A DNA stretch of 64,000 bases from the NCBI RefSeq assembly GCF_003402415.2, contig NZ_AP036014.1:248001-312000 (forward strand), given 5' to 3'. Position 1 is the stretch's first letter. Every line of letters begins with the position of its first letter. Shown here one piece after another: positions 31,312-39,267 of this stretch. Made by a program: the position numbers and the translations under genes. Under the pieces are notes generated by a model. That model was not told the origin of the DNA. It ran no database searches and saw only the letters and a list, made by a program, of their open reading frames with translations. Source of the DNA: Cupidesulfovibrio sp000226255 (GTDB taxonomy: Bacteria; Desulfobacterota; Desulfovibrionia; Desulfovibrionales; Desulfovibrionaceae).

Positions 31312-31644
31312 GGTCGGCCTTTTGCCGTACTGCTGATCGCGCTCCATGCGCCGCCACCCGTCTTGCCCTGTCTTGCCCCTGTTTCACGCCGTCGTCCGAG
31401 GGCGTCCTGCGCAGAGGTCTTCGAGCAACCTCGCCGCTTCAAGCGTCATGTGAAATCCTTGCCGCCGACTAAAGTTTGTGTGGGCAACCTGCCGATAAGC
31501 ACCCATGGAAACAGGCTCTTGCAGGAGGCATGCGGTGCATGACGTCGGCGTGCTTGTTGACAGTGATTCCTGATAGAGCTAGGTCCGCGTGAGGCGCGCC
31601 GAAAACACCCGGCGCGCATTGTTTCGTCATCCCTGGGAGGGGCT
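31312..31644 (+). promoter_or_regulatory. Chemoreceptor upstream region with sigma-28-like promoter
   Basis: TAAAGTTT begins at 31470 and GCCGATAA lies at 31491-31498. Both exactly match the sigma-28 (FliA) halves, but the spacer between TAAA and GCCGATAA is 17 nt where 15 is usual. It lies about 147 bp upstream of a chemoreceptor gene, the expected class of FliA target. Nothing else was recognised in the gap. Confidence 0.55.
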
Positions 31645-33462
31645 ATGTTTCGCGATCTCAGCCTGAAATGGAAAATCCTCATCGTGGCGCTTGTCGGGCC
31701 GGTCATCGTGGCCGCCATCATGGCCTGGCAGCGCGTGGACGACATTCGCACCGGGGCTGAAGAAGCGATTCTCCAGAAAAGCCGGGCCGTGGTGCTCATG
31801 GCCGAGGCCACCCGCAACGAGATGGGCCGCAAGCTCGAAATCGGGCTGATGCGCCCCCTGGCGGAACTGCCCCGCGACAAGATCATGGACGCGGTGCCCG
31901 TGGTCACCGCCATGCGCATGGCCGCGCAGAACGCGGCGCAGGCGGGGTACGAGTTCCGGGTGCCCAAGGTGCAGCCGCGCAACCCCGCCAACACCCCGAC
32001 GCCGCTCGAGCTTTCCGCCATGCAGGAAATGGAGCGCGGCAACCTGCCGGAAAAGGTCATCCACACTCCGGACAAGATTTATTATTTCAGGCCCATCAAG
32101 CTGACCCAGGAATGCCTGTTCTGCCACGGCGACCAGGCCGGGCAGCCCGACGTGGTGGGCGGCACCAAGGAAGGCTGGAAGGTGGGGGAAACCCACGGGG
32201 CCTTCGTGGTCATCAGTTCGCTGCAAAAGGCGCACGAGCAGGTCACGCAGGCGCGCATGGCCGTGGCCGGGTGGACCCTGCTGGTGCTGGCGCTGCTGTT
32301 CGCGGCGATCTGGGTGATCCTGAACCGGGGCGTCATCGGCCCGCTGTTGCGCATCCGCCAGTTCGCGGGGCAGGTGGCCGCCGGTTCGCTGGACGCCCGC
32401 GCCGAGGGCGACTATTCGGCCGAACTGGGCGAGGTGAAGGGCGCCATCGAAACCATGGTGGGCAACCTGAAGCAGAAGATGCACGAGGCCGACCAACGCC
32501 GAGCCGACGCCGACGCCCACGCGGCCCGCGCCGAAACCGCCCTGGCCGAAGCCCGCGAGCAGGAAGCCAGGGTCAACGAGTTGTTGCGGCGCATGACCTC
32601 GGTGGCCGGGGAGGCATCCACCATCGCCCAGCAGGTTTCGCTGGCGGCGGAAGCCCTGTCCGCGCAAGTGGAACAGGTTTCCGCCGGGGCGGAGCAGCAG
32701 TCGGCCCGCGCGGGCGAAACCGCCACCGCCATGGAAGAAATGAACGCCACCGTGCTCGAGGTGGCGCGCAGTTCCGGCAGTTCCGCCCACAGCGCCGAAG
32801 AAGCCAAGTCCAAGGCCCAGGAAGGCGAAAAGGTGGTCGGCGGCGCGGTGGAGGCCATCAGCCAGGTGCACGAGCAGGCCCAGACCCTGCAGGGCGAAAT
32901 GTCGGCCCTGGGCAAGCAGGCCGAGGACATCGGCCGGATCATGGACGTGATCAGCGACATCGCGGACCAGACCAACCTGCTGGCCCTGAACGCGGCCATC
33001 GAGGCGGCCCGCGCCGGCGATGCCGGGCGCGGCTTTGCCGTGGTGGCCGACGAGGTGCGCAAGCTGGCAGAAAAAACCATGAACGCCACCAAGGAAGTGG
33101 GCCAGGCCATCCAGTCCATCCAGGCCGGGGCCCGCAACAACATCAAGGGCATGGAGACGGCGGCGGCCGCCGTGGACGAGGCCACCCGCATGGCCCGCCA
33201 GTCGGGCGAGGCCCTGCAGCGCATCGTGGCCCTGTCGGAGGAAAACTCCGACCAGGTGCGCTCCATCGCCACCGCTGCCGAGCAGCAGTCCGCCACCAGC
33301 GAGGAGATCAACCGCGCGGTGGATGACATCAGCCGCATCGCCTCGGAAACGGCCGAGGGCATGAACCAGGCCGCCGGGGCCGTGCTGAAGCTGGCCGGGC
33401 TGGCCAAGGCGCTGGAAAAGCAGATCGACCAGCTGACGGCGGGCTCTGCCGACAAGGCCTGA
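31645..33462 (+). CDS. Haem c-binding methyl-accepting chemotaxis protein (DcrA-like)
   Basis: The 605-residue inner-membrane chemoreceptor has TM1 at about residues 8-28, a periplasmic Tll0287/DUF3365-type sensor domain to about 203, TM2 at about 206-226 and HAMP to about 280. The conserved signalling hairpin IGRIMDVISDIADQTNLLALNAAIEAARAG lies at about 430-460. The sensor contains one covalent haem motif, CLFCH at 157-161, as in DcrA of Desulfovibrio vulgaris, a redox or oxygen-sensing receptor. The haem would be attached in the periplasm by the cytochrome c machinery. GGGAGG lies directly upstream of the ATG. A sigma-28-like promoter precedes it and a hairpin terminator follows. Confidence 0.93.
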   Translation: MFRDLSLKWKILIVALVGPVIVAAIMAWQRVDDIRTGAEEAILQKSRAVVLMAEATRNEMGRKLEIGLMRPLAELPRDKIMDAVPVVTAMRMAAQNAAQAGYEFRVPKVQPRNPANTPTPLELSAMQEMERGNLPEKVIHTPDKIYYFRPIKLTQECLFCHGDQAGQPDVVGGTKEGWKVGETHGAFVVISSLQKAHEQVTQARMAVAGWTLLVLALLFAAIWVILNRGVIGPLLRIRQFAGQVAAGSLDARAEGDYSAELGEVKGAIETMVGNLKQKMHEADQRRADADAHAARAETALAEAREQEARVNELLRRMTSVAGEASTIAQQVSLAAEALSAQVEQVSAGAEQQSARAGETATAMEEMNATVLEVARSSGSSAHSAEEAKSKAQEGEKVVGGAVEAISQVHEQAQTLQGEMSALGKQAEDIGRIMDVISDIADQTNLLALNAAIEAARAGDAGRGFAVVADEVRKLAEKTMNATKEVGQAIQSIQAGARNNIKGMETAAAAVDEATRMARQSGEALQRIVALSEENSDQVRSIATAAEQQSATSEEINRAVDDISRIASETAEGMNQAAGAVLKLAGLAKALEKQIDQLTAGSADKA

Positions 33463-33513
33463 CGCCCGGCGCGCCGTGGCGGCGCGCCCCGCCGGATGCG
33501 TGAAGACATGAAC

Positions 33514-33547
33514 ACGGCCCGCGCCCTTTTGGGGGTGCGGGCCGTTT
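33514..33547 (+). terminator. Terminator after the chemoreceptor gene
   Basis: ACGGCCCGC (33514-33522) and GCGGGCCGT (33537-33545) pair, with additional CCC/GGG pairing inside the loop. A short TTT follows. Confidence 0.65.
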
Positions 33548-33688
33548 GCGCGTGACGGCGGCCCGTCTGGCGCAGACGGACGGACGCGCGCGGGGGGGCG
33601 TGCCGGGCTTGGGAGCATGGCGGGAAACGCCCGTCCCGTGCGCATAAACCCGTGGCGGGTGCGGGAGAAACCGTGTAGGGGAGGAGCC

Positions 33689-34165
33689 ATGTCGCACGTG
33701 AAGACCATCCGCGCCATCCGCCGCTTCTGCCTCGACTGTCAGGGCGGTGTCGCGCGCGAGGTGCGGCTGTGCCCGGACACGGGCTGCGGCCTGTATGCGT
33801 GGCGGCTGGCTGGCATCGTGGCGGGCGGCGTCAATGCCGGTAAGCATGATCCGACCGGGGACGGCGATGCCGACGCGAATCCCGCGGCCGGGGATCCCGT
33901 CGATCCGTCCGCCGGAGACCCGCTGCCGGGCGCGCTGCCGCTCATCGCCCAGACCCTGCCCGACGAACGCCCGGTGCGGGCCATCCGCCGCTACTGCGTG
34001 GCCTGCTGCGGTGGCGAGCGGAGCGAAGTGCGCACCTGCGACGCGCGCGACCGCTGCGCCCTGTGGTCCTACCGCTTCGGCGTGCTTCCCGAAACCTACC
34101 GCCGGGTCAAGGCCCGCCTTACCGGCCCCCGCGCGCTGGTGCTGCCGGGGCTGCCCACGGGCTAG
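33689..34165 (+). CDS. Protein with two tandem Cys-motif (zinc-ribbon-like) repeats
   Basis: A 158-residue protein built from two copies of one motif. Copy 1 is IRRFCLDCQGGVAREVRLC...CGLYAWRLA and copy 2 is IRRYCVACCGGERSEVRTC...CALWSYRFG. They are separated by about 60 residues of Gly/Asp/Pro-rich linker. Each has the pattern Cx2C-x(10)-Cx5C followed by an aromatic/Arg tail, consistent with zinc binding. Single copies of this motif (IRxxCxxCxGGxxxEVRxCxxxxCxLxxxRxG) are familiar in small Desulfovibrio and phage-encoded proteins whose function I do not know. GAGGAG precedes the ATG. It lies between a chemoreceptor and a radical SAM activase, on the same strand as both. Confidence 0.8.
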   Translation: MSHVKTIRAIRRFCLDCQGGVAREVRLCPDTGCGLYAWRLAGIVAGGVNAGKHDPTGDGDADANPAAGDPVDPSAGDPLPGALPLIAQTLPDERPVRAIRRYCVACCGGERSEVRTCDARDRCALWSYRFGVLPETYRRVKARLTGPRALVLPGLPTG

Positions 34166-34394
34166 GCCGACGGGTTCCGGATCGCAGCGCCAAGGCGCGT
34201 TGCCCCATTTTTTTCGGCCGGTTCGTCCGGGACCAGGTCGTCTTTCCTCCGGCTTTCCGCCCGTGGAAGCTGGCCTTCACCGTCCCGTGTTCACGTGCCG
34301 CATCCCCCGCCCTTCCTTGCTCGGGCCTTTCTTTGCCCGCGCGTTGCATCGCCGCGCGAAACGCGCCACAACGGCGGGAACACCGGAGGTGCCC

Positions 34395-35423
34395 ATGCCC
34401 GCCGCCTACCTGTCCCTGCCGCCCGGAGAGTTGACCCGCCGCGCCCATGCGCTGGTGGCGCGCCTTGCCGCCTGCGACATCTGCCCGCACCGTTGCGCGG
34501 CCGACCGCCAGCACGGTGAGCACGGCCTGTGCGGGGCCGGGCGCATGGCCGAGGTGGCCGACTACTGTCTGCACCACGGCGAGGAAGCGCCGCTGGTGGG
34601 GGCCACCGGCTCCGGCACGGTGTTCTTCGCCCATTGCAACCTGTCCTGCGGGTTCTGCCAGAACCGCGACATCAGCCAGCCCCCGCAAGGCTACGAACGC
34701 GAACAGCCCCCGCGCGCCCACCGCGCAACGCCCGAGCAGCTGGCCGCCGTGTTTCTGGACCTGCAACGGCAGGGGGCCGCCAACATCAATCTGGTTTCGC
34801 CTTCGCACGTGGCCCCGCAGATCATGGAGGCGCTGGCCGTGGCCGTGTCCGCCGGGCTTGCGCTGCCGCTGGTGTGGAACAGCGGGGGGTACGACGCGCT
34901 GTCCACGCTGCGCGCCTTCGACGGGGTGGTGGACATCTACATGCCCGACGTGAAGTTCTGGGATCCGGCCGTGGCCGCGCGGTGGTGCGGCGCGCACGAC
35001 TATCCGGAGCGGGCGCGCGAGGCCGTGGCCGAGATGCACCGCCAGGTGGGTGATCTGGTGCTGGCCAAACAGGCCGGACAGGACGAAGGGGCCGGACAGG
35101 CCGGGCGGGGCATGGCCGTGCGTGGTCTGCTGGTGCGGCATCTGGTGCTGCCGGGCGGCCTTGCGGGCACCCCGCAGTGGATGCGTTTTCTGGCCGGGCT
35201 GTCACCGCGCACCTACGTCAACGTCATGGGGCAGTACCGGCCGTACGGCCGGGCCGTGGGGAACGCGGAAATGGGCCGCCACCCCACCGGGGCGGAACTG
35301 CGCGCGGCGCGGCAGGCCGCCAGCGACGCCGGGCTGACACGGCTGGACCGCCTGGACTGGCGGGAAGAGGACCTGGCCCGCCATCTGTACGAGCGCCTGA
35401 CGGGGGGCGATGCCCCGGACTAG
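34395..35423 (+). CDS. PflA-like radical SAM protein
   Basis: The 342-residue protein contains the radical SAM cluster motif CNLSCGFCQN (C-x3-C-x2-C) after an N-terminal Cys region (CDICPHRCAADRQHGEHGLCGAG) typical of the pyruvate-formate-lyase-activating-enzyme-like family. Downstream motifs NLVSPSHVAPQI, WNSGGYD, VDIYMPDVKFW and VRHLVLPGG match the same group. Such proteins use SAM and a [4Fe-4S] cluster to generate a 5'-deoxyadenosyl radical; the target of this subfamily is not established. GGAGGT precedes the ATG; the frame is open for 650 bp upstream, but homology starts here. It is convergent with the ABC-ATPase gene, with only 10 bp between their ends. Confidence 0.9.
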   Translation: MPAAYLSLPPGELTRRAHALVARLAACDICPHRCAADRQHGEHGLCGAGRMAEVADYCLHHGEEAPLVGATGSGTVFFAHCNLSCGFCQNRDISQPPQGYEREQPPRAHRATPEQLAAVFLDLQRQGAANINLVSPSHVAPQIMEALAVAVSAGLALPLVWNSGGYDALSTLRAFDGVVDIYMPDVKFWDPAVAARWCGAHDYPERAREAVAEMHRQVGDLVLAKQAGQDEGAGQAGRGMAVRGLLVRHLVLPGGLAGTPQWMRFLAGLSPRTYVNVMGQYRPYGRAVGNAEMGRHPTGAELRAARQAASDAGLTRLDRLDWREEDLARHLYERLTGGDAPD

Positions 35424-35433
35424 CCCTTGGCGG

Positions 35434-36204
35434 TCAGGCCACGGGCGCGCCCCGGCGCAGCCGGGCGCGGATGTCGGAAAGCTGGTCCTCCATGGCCGCA
35501 ACGTGCGCCAGCAGGCGCGCTTCTTCGGCAGTGCGGCGCAGCGCCGCGCGCACGGCCCCGTGCTCGAACACCAGCCGCCGGTCGGCGGACAGGGCCAGCA
35601 CCGGGTCGTGGGTGGCGATGACCACGATCTTGTCGCTGCGCAGCAACAGGTCCAGCGCGCGCCGCTTGTCCACCCCGGCGTTTTCTATCTCGTCTATCAG
35701 CAGCACCGGCGACCAACTGAGCAGGGCCGCGTCCGCGATCATCAGCGCGCGCGACTGCCCGCCCGAAAGCTGGGTGAGCTGTGCGTCGTCCCCGAACGGT
35801 TCGCCCGCAAGGTCGTTGGCCGCCGCCAGCACCGCGCGGGCCGTGGCGTCCGGGTCGGGCACGGCGCGGCTTTCGGCGTGCATGCGGATGAACGGCAGCA
35901 CGCGCATGTCCAGCACGAAGTTCATGTTCTGGGTCAGCTGGGCCACCAGTCGTCCTTGCAGGGCAAAGCGGCGGTCGGCGTCGGGAACCGCGTCGTCCAG
36001 CAGGATGCGCCGTCCCGAGGGGGTGTCCGCGGCGGCCAGCGATTCGATGTCGTGCAGGAAGCGGCTCTTGCCCGATCCCGTGGGGCCGAGCAGGGCCGTG
36101 ACCTCGCCGGGGCGGAAGGCCACGTCCGCCTGTTCCGCGCGGCCCGACTTGTCGTGCCCGGCCAGCACGGTGAGGGTGCGCAGCACCGGGGCGTCAGTTG
36201 CCAT
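35434..36204 (-). CDS. Permease-less ABC-type ATPase of a three-gene cluster
   Basis: The 256-residue cytoplasmic ATPase has all ABC motifs: Walker A LLGPTGSGKS (38-47), a Q-loop region, signature LTQLSGGQSRAL, Walker B VLLIDEIENAG and an H-loop ATHDP. The helical insert LTQNMNFVLDMRVLPFIRMHAESR is not that of a standard importer ATPase. No membrane permease is encoded next to it. Its start overlaps the GTPase gene by 11 bp, and that gene overlaps the binding-protein-like gene by 13 bp, so the three are one translationally coupled unit. The long C-terminal RTAEEARLLAHVAAMEDQLSDIRARL helix could be a coiled coil. An ATP-driven conformational role in cofactor or enzyme assembly is inferred. Confidence 0.85.
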   Translation of the reverse strand: MATDAPVLRTLTVLAGHDKSGRAEQADVAFRPGEVTALLGPTGSGKSRFLHDIESLAAADTPSGRRILLDDAVPDADRRFALQGRLVAQLTQNMNFVLDMRVLPFIRMHAESRAVPDPDATARAVLAAANDLAGEPFGDDAQLTQLSGGQSRALMIADAALLSWSPVLLIDEIENAGVDKRRALDLLLRSDKIVVIATHDPVLALSADRRLVFEHGAVRAALRRTAEEARLLAHVAAMEDQLSDIRARLRRGAPVA

Positions 36205-36985
36205 GGGGATGCTCCCTGAACGTTGCCGTGCCCGCGCCCGCGTCGCCCTCTCCCCCCGCCGCGTAGGCGGCCTCGCCCTCCGGGTCGCGCGGGGGCGTGG
36301 CGGCGAACTCGGCCTTGCGCACGTTGCCCTTCTGGTAGCGCGCGCCGATGCGGGTCTCGCTCAGGCAGTACGAGCACACGGCGGCGGGCATGGCGAAGCG
36401 CAGCCGCATGTCCGTCACCGTGGCGATGTCCGGCGCGCGGGACAGCACCGTGGCCAGTTCCTGGCAGCCCTGCCCGGTCAGCCCGTTGATGTGGCGGATC
36501 AGCGCGCGGCCGTTCATCTGGCGGATGCGGTGGCGGTACACCTCGCGTTCGGCCTGCGAGACCAGGTCGCCCTTGGTCACCAGCACCATGTCGGCCAGGC
36601 GCAGCATGGGGCCGATCTTTTCCGGCGCGTCGATGCCCATCAGGTTGTCCACCACGCACAGGGCCAGCGCCCCGCGCAGATGGGGCGAGCAGCGGTTGCA
36701 CAGCCCGGCCGTTTCGATGACGCAGCACTCCGCCCCTGTCCCGGCGGCCCAGTCCCAGGCTTCTTCCAGGTTGGTGGCGAAGAAGTGGTCCGGGCACAGC
36801 CCGCCGGACAGCGCGGCCACGGCGGTGATGCCCGCCGCCGCGTAGGCGTCGGCGTCGCGGGTTTGCAGGCAGTCGAACTTGACGACCGCCGTGTGCATCC
36901 CCTGCGCGGCCAGCAACCCGCAGGCGCGGGCAAGCACCGATGTCTTGCCGCACGAGGGAGGCCCGGCCACGGTCACGAGGCGCAT
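36194..36985 (-). CDS. UreG/HypB-like P-loop GTPase with two CxxC pairs
   Basis: The 263-residue protein is a SIMIBI-class GTPase of the UreG/HypB/CobW neighbourhood. P-loop GPPSCGKTS is at 8-16, the switch/Walker B stretch is CVIETAGLCNRC (88-99), and the base-recognition motif reads TKGD at 137-140. It has two potential metal sites, C96/C99 (CNRC, beside the active site) and C204/C207 (CSYC), plus a conserved-looking GGLCPDHFFATNLEEA segment. UreG and HypB relatives insert nickel into enzymes and CobW-type ones handle zinc or cobalt. Overlaps with both neighbours tie it to a permease-less ABC ATPase and a cytoplasmic binding-protein-like partner. The specific client is unknown. Confidence 0.85.
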   Translation of the reverse strand: MRLVTVAGPPSCGKTSVLARACGLLAAQGMHTAVVKFDCLQTRDADAYAAAGITAVAALSGGLCPDHFFATNLEEAWDWAAGTGAECCVIETAGLCNRCSPHLRGALALCVVDNLMGIDAPEKIGPMLRLADMVLVTKGDLVSQAEREVYRHRIRQMNGRALIRHINGLTGQGCQELATVLSRAPDIATVTDMRLRFAMPAAVCSYCLSETRIGARYQKGNVRKAEFAATPPRDPEGEAAYAAGGEGDAGAGTATFREHPHGN

Positions 36986-38043
36986 GGGGCGCCCCCCGTG
37001 CCCTGTTCCGCGCGCGCCTTGACCAGCAGGCGGAATTCGCCGTTCAGCCGGTCGCGCAGGGCGGTGATGTCGGTGGCGCGGATGTAGTCCCAGCCGATCC
37101 ATTTGATGGCGGCCCCCGGGGGCAGGCTTTGCGGCAGCGGCCCGGTGAGCGGCAGGAACCAGCGCGCGCTTTCTATCTGGCCGAACCCGGTGGCGAAAAA
37201 GTCGATCAGCCGGTTCAGCCGGGGCCGGGCGGTGCGCTTGGCCAGCATGTACAGGGGGCTGGCCGCCGCGCCGTCTTCCGGCCAGACGGTCTGCATGTGG
37301 TCTGGCTGGCGGGTGGTTTCCGCGAAGAAGTACGGCAGGATGTAGATGCCCCCGGCCTGCGGCGCGCCGCCCGACTTGGCCATGCGCGAGGAATGCATGA
37401 GCCCGCGCGTGTTGGCCGCGAACCGGGCGATGCCCTGCATGCCGAAATCCTTGTGGATGGACAGCAGCACCGCGTCGGCCATGTCGTCGCCGTCGCCGCA
37501 CATGTTCACCTGCCCGGCGTAGCAGGGGTCCAGCAGGTCGGCCCAGCGGCGCGGCACGGGCAGGTCGCCCAGCCGCTTGCGGTCGATGAGGAAGATGTAC
37601 GGGGTCAGCCCGTAGACCAGGTAGCGGCCCGCCGGGTCCACGATGCCCGCCGCGCGGTGCATGGGGGTGACGGCGGCGGGTTCCGGCGCGGCGAACACCC
37701 CAGCGTCCACGAAGCGCTCCACGAAGCCGTGCCGGAAGAAATCGCCGAAGCCGATGGAGGCGATGACCTGCGGCAGGAGGTCGGGATCGGTTTCGCGGTG
37801 CAGCGGGTCGTACGGGTCCACCGAGGTGCATCCCATGGGAATGTGCACGGCCAGCGTATCACCGTCACCAGCGTGCGCGTGAGCCAGCGCGTCCGCCAGC
37901 GCGTCGAGGGCGTCCTTCACCGCCAGTTTCACCGGGCAGGGGGCGTAGCACAGCAGGTCCGTCGGGGGCGGGGGCTGGCGGTCTTCCCCGTCCATGTGGC
38001 CCATGCGGCTCACTGACAGGATGAGGTCGTCGAGGCTTTTCAT
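36973..38043 (-). CDS. Cytoplasmic solute-binding-protein-like partner
   Basis: The 356-residue protein resembles type 2 periplasmic substrate-binding proteins of the iron/thiamine group (YGLTPYIFLIDRKRLGDLPVPRRWADLLDPCYAGQV, GGIYILPYFFAETT). It has no signal peptide or lipobox, so it should remain in the cytoplasm. Near the N-terminus it has DLLCYAPCPVK with C32 and C36, which could bind a metal ion or cluster. It is the first gene of the trio, with AGGAG before the ATG at 38043, and overlaps the GTPase gene by 13 bp. A binding protein kept inside the cell beside a GTPase and an ABC ATPase suggests intracellular ligand or cofactor hand-off. This is an inference; no described system was recognised. 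Confidence 0.8.
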   Translation of the reverse strand: MKSLDDLILSVSRMGHMDGEDRQPPPPTDLLCYAPCPVKLAVKDALDALADALAHAHAGDGDTLAVHIPMGCTSVDPYDPLHRETDPDLLPQVIASIGFGDFFRHGFVERFVDAGVFAAPEPAAVTPMHRAAGIVDPAGRYLVYGLTPYIFLIDRKRLGDLPVPRRWADLLDPCYAGQVNMCGDGDDMADAVLLSIHKDFGMQGIARFAANTRGLMHSSRMAKSGGAPQAGGIYILPYFFAETTRQPDHMQTVWPEDGAAASPLYMLAKRTARPRLNRLIDFFATGFGQIESARWFLPLTGPLPQSLPPGAAIKWIGWDYIRATDITALRDRLNGEFRLLVKARAEQGTGGAPCAS

Positions 38044-38164
38044 GGGGCGGCTCCTGATGTCGGAAACGACAAAAACGGCGCGCGAAACGCGGAATGTCGC
38101 GCCATGCGACGAAAGTGTCGCGGCGTGGGGCAAAAGAACATGACAGCAAGGGGCATGCCGCGGG

Positions 38165-38188
38165 GCGACAGGGCGACAGGGTGACAGG
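38165..38188. repeat. 8-bp tandem repeat
   Basis: GCGACAGG, GCGACAGG and GTGACAGG occur in tandem at 38165-38188, followed by more degenerate 8-mers (GCGGTGGG, GTGGCGGG) up to about 38204. They lie between the Cache gene stop and the binding-protein-like gene start. Confidence 0.7.
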
Positions 38189-38214
38189 GCGGTGGGGTGG
38201 CGGGTTGGCGCGGC

Positions 38215-39030
38215 CTAGCGTCCTGCGTCCTCGCGGCGGCGGGCCAGCACCCCCACCAGCAGGGCCACCCCCAGGGCGGCCAGCCACCCCAGGCGCAGGG
38301 CGTGGAATTCCACGGCGCGCGGCGTGGGGGCGGGCTGGCCGGGTGTGCCCGGCGCGGCCGCGCCTGGCGGCGCCGCATCCGCCGGGGCCCATGCGCCCAG
38401 CCAGTAGTCGGTGCCGGGCACGGCCAGGGTGTAGGCACGGCGCGCCTCGGTGCGGCCGTCGCCAAGGTCCGCCATCCATTCGGTGAAGCCGCCGCCCGCG
38501 CGGGCCGTGTCCATCATGCGCCGCACGAAGGGCGCACCGTGCACGTCGGCGGCCCCGCCAAAGTCCACGCCGCCCGCATCGGGCAGGGTGGGGGTGTGCA
38601 CGTTCACCGTGCCGCGCGAAAGGAACACGTAGTCCCAGTGGGCGGCGCTGGTGCGCACCGGGTCCACGGCGCGCACCAGCAACTCGCGCCGGGCGGCCTC
38701 GTCGGGCTGGGTGGCGGCCAGTTCGCCTAGGGCCTGGGCCAGCGCGGTCACCGTGGCGGCCAGGCGGCTGTCGCGGGACTCGGCCAGCAGGGCCTGCTCG
38801 CGGGCGGCGGTGACGTTGGCCAGCGGGGCCATGGTGCACTGGGCCAGGAACAGCCCCGCGGCGGCGGGCAGCAAGGCCCGGAAAAAGGCCCGGCCCGACA
38901 CGTGGCGCGCCAGAAAGCCGCCCGCCCGGCAGGCGATCCGCCGTGCTTGGGCGGCCAGCCGGTGGGCGACTTCCAGCAATTGTTCCGGAAAGGGTGGGGG
39001 AAACGACGGCGTCGGCGAAGGTTGGGGCAT
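38215..39030 (-). CDS. Free-standing membrane Cache-type sensor protein
   Basis: The 271-residue protein has an N-terminal cytoplasmic helix, TM1 at about 50-68, a periplasmic domain and a C-terminal TM at about 247-263 followed by RRREDAGR. The periplasmic part resembles a single Cache/PDC sensor (AHWDYVFLSRGTVNVHTP, FVRRMMDTARAGGGFTEWMADLGDG, AYTLAVPGTDYWLGAWAP). There is no HAMP, kinase or signalling domain, so it is a bare sensor that would need a partner. AGGAGG precedes the ATG at 39030. It is on the same strand as and 171 bp upstream of the three-gene ATPase cluster. A short 8-bp tandem repeat lies between them. Confidence 0.75.
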   Translation of the reverse strand: MPQPSPTPSFPPPFPEQLLEVAHRLAAQARRIACRAGGFLARHVSGRAFFRALLPAAAGLFLAQCTMAPLANVTAAREQALLAESRDSRLAATVTALAQALGELAATQPDEAARRELLVRAVDPVRTSAAHWDYVFLSRGTVNVHTPTLPDAGGVDFGGAADVHGAPFVRRMMDTARAGGGFTEWMADLGDGRTEARRAYTLAVPGTDYWLGAWAPADAAPPGAAAPGTPGQPAPTPRAVEFHALRLGWLAALGVALLVGVLARRREDAGR

Positions 39031-39151
39031 GGCGGCCTCCTGTCGGCCTGCACTGTAGCCGGGATGGGCCGCAAGGTGAAGGTGCGGCGGAAACAGAAGG
39101 GCAAACCGCCCCGCGCGGCAGGTGCGAAAACTCATGCGGCCGGAAACGCAA

Positions 39152-39208
39152 CCGCCCCGCATCGGTCCGGGCCGTACTGGCAGTACGGGGTGGAACGATA
39201 CGGGGCGG
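39152..39208 (-). terminator. Long hairpin after der
   Basis: CCGCCCCGCATCG at the left end pairs with CGATACGGGGCGG at the right end with one mismatch. An inner CCGTACTG-G-CAGTACGG forms the apex (39172-39188). On the minus strand the hairpin is followed by TTGCGTTTCC. It probably ends the der transcript. Confidence 0.6.
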
Positions 39209-39267
39209 GAGAAAGCGGAACGAGGACGGTTGCGGCAGCCGGTGCGCGTCTTGGCGCGGGGCGCCCG

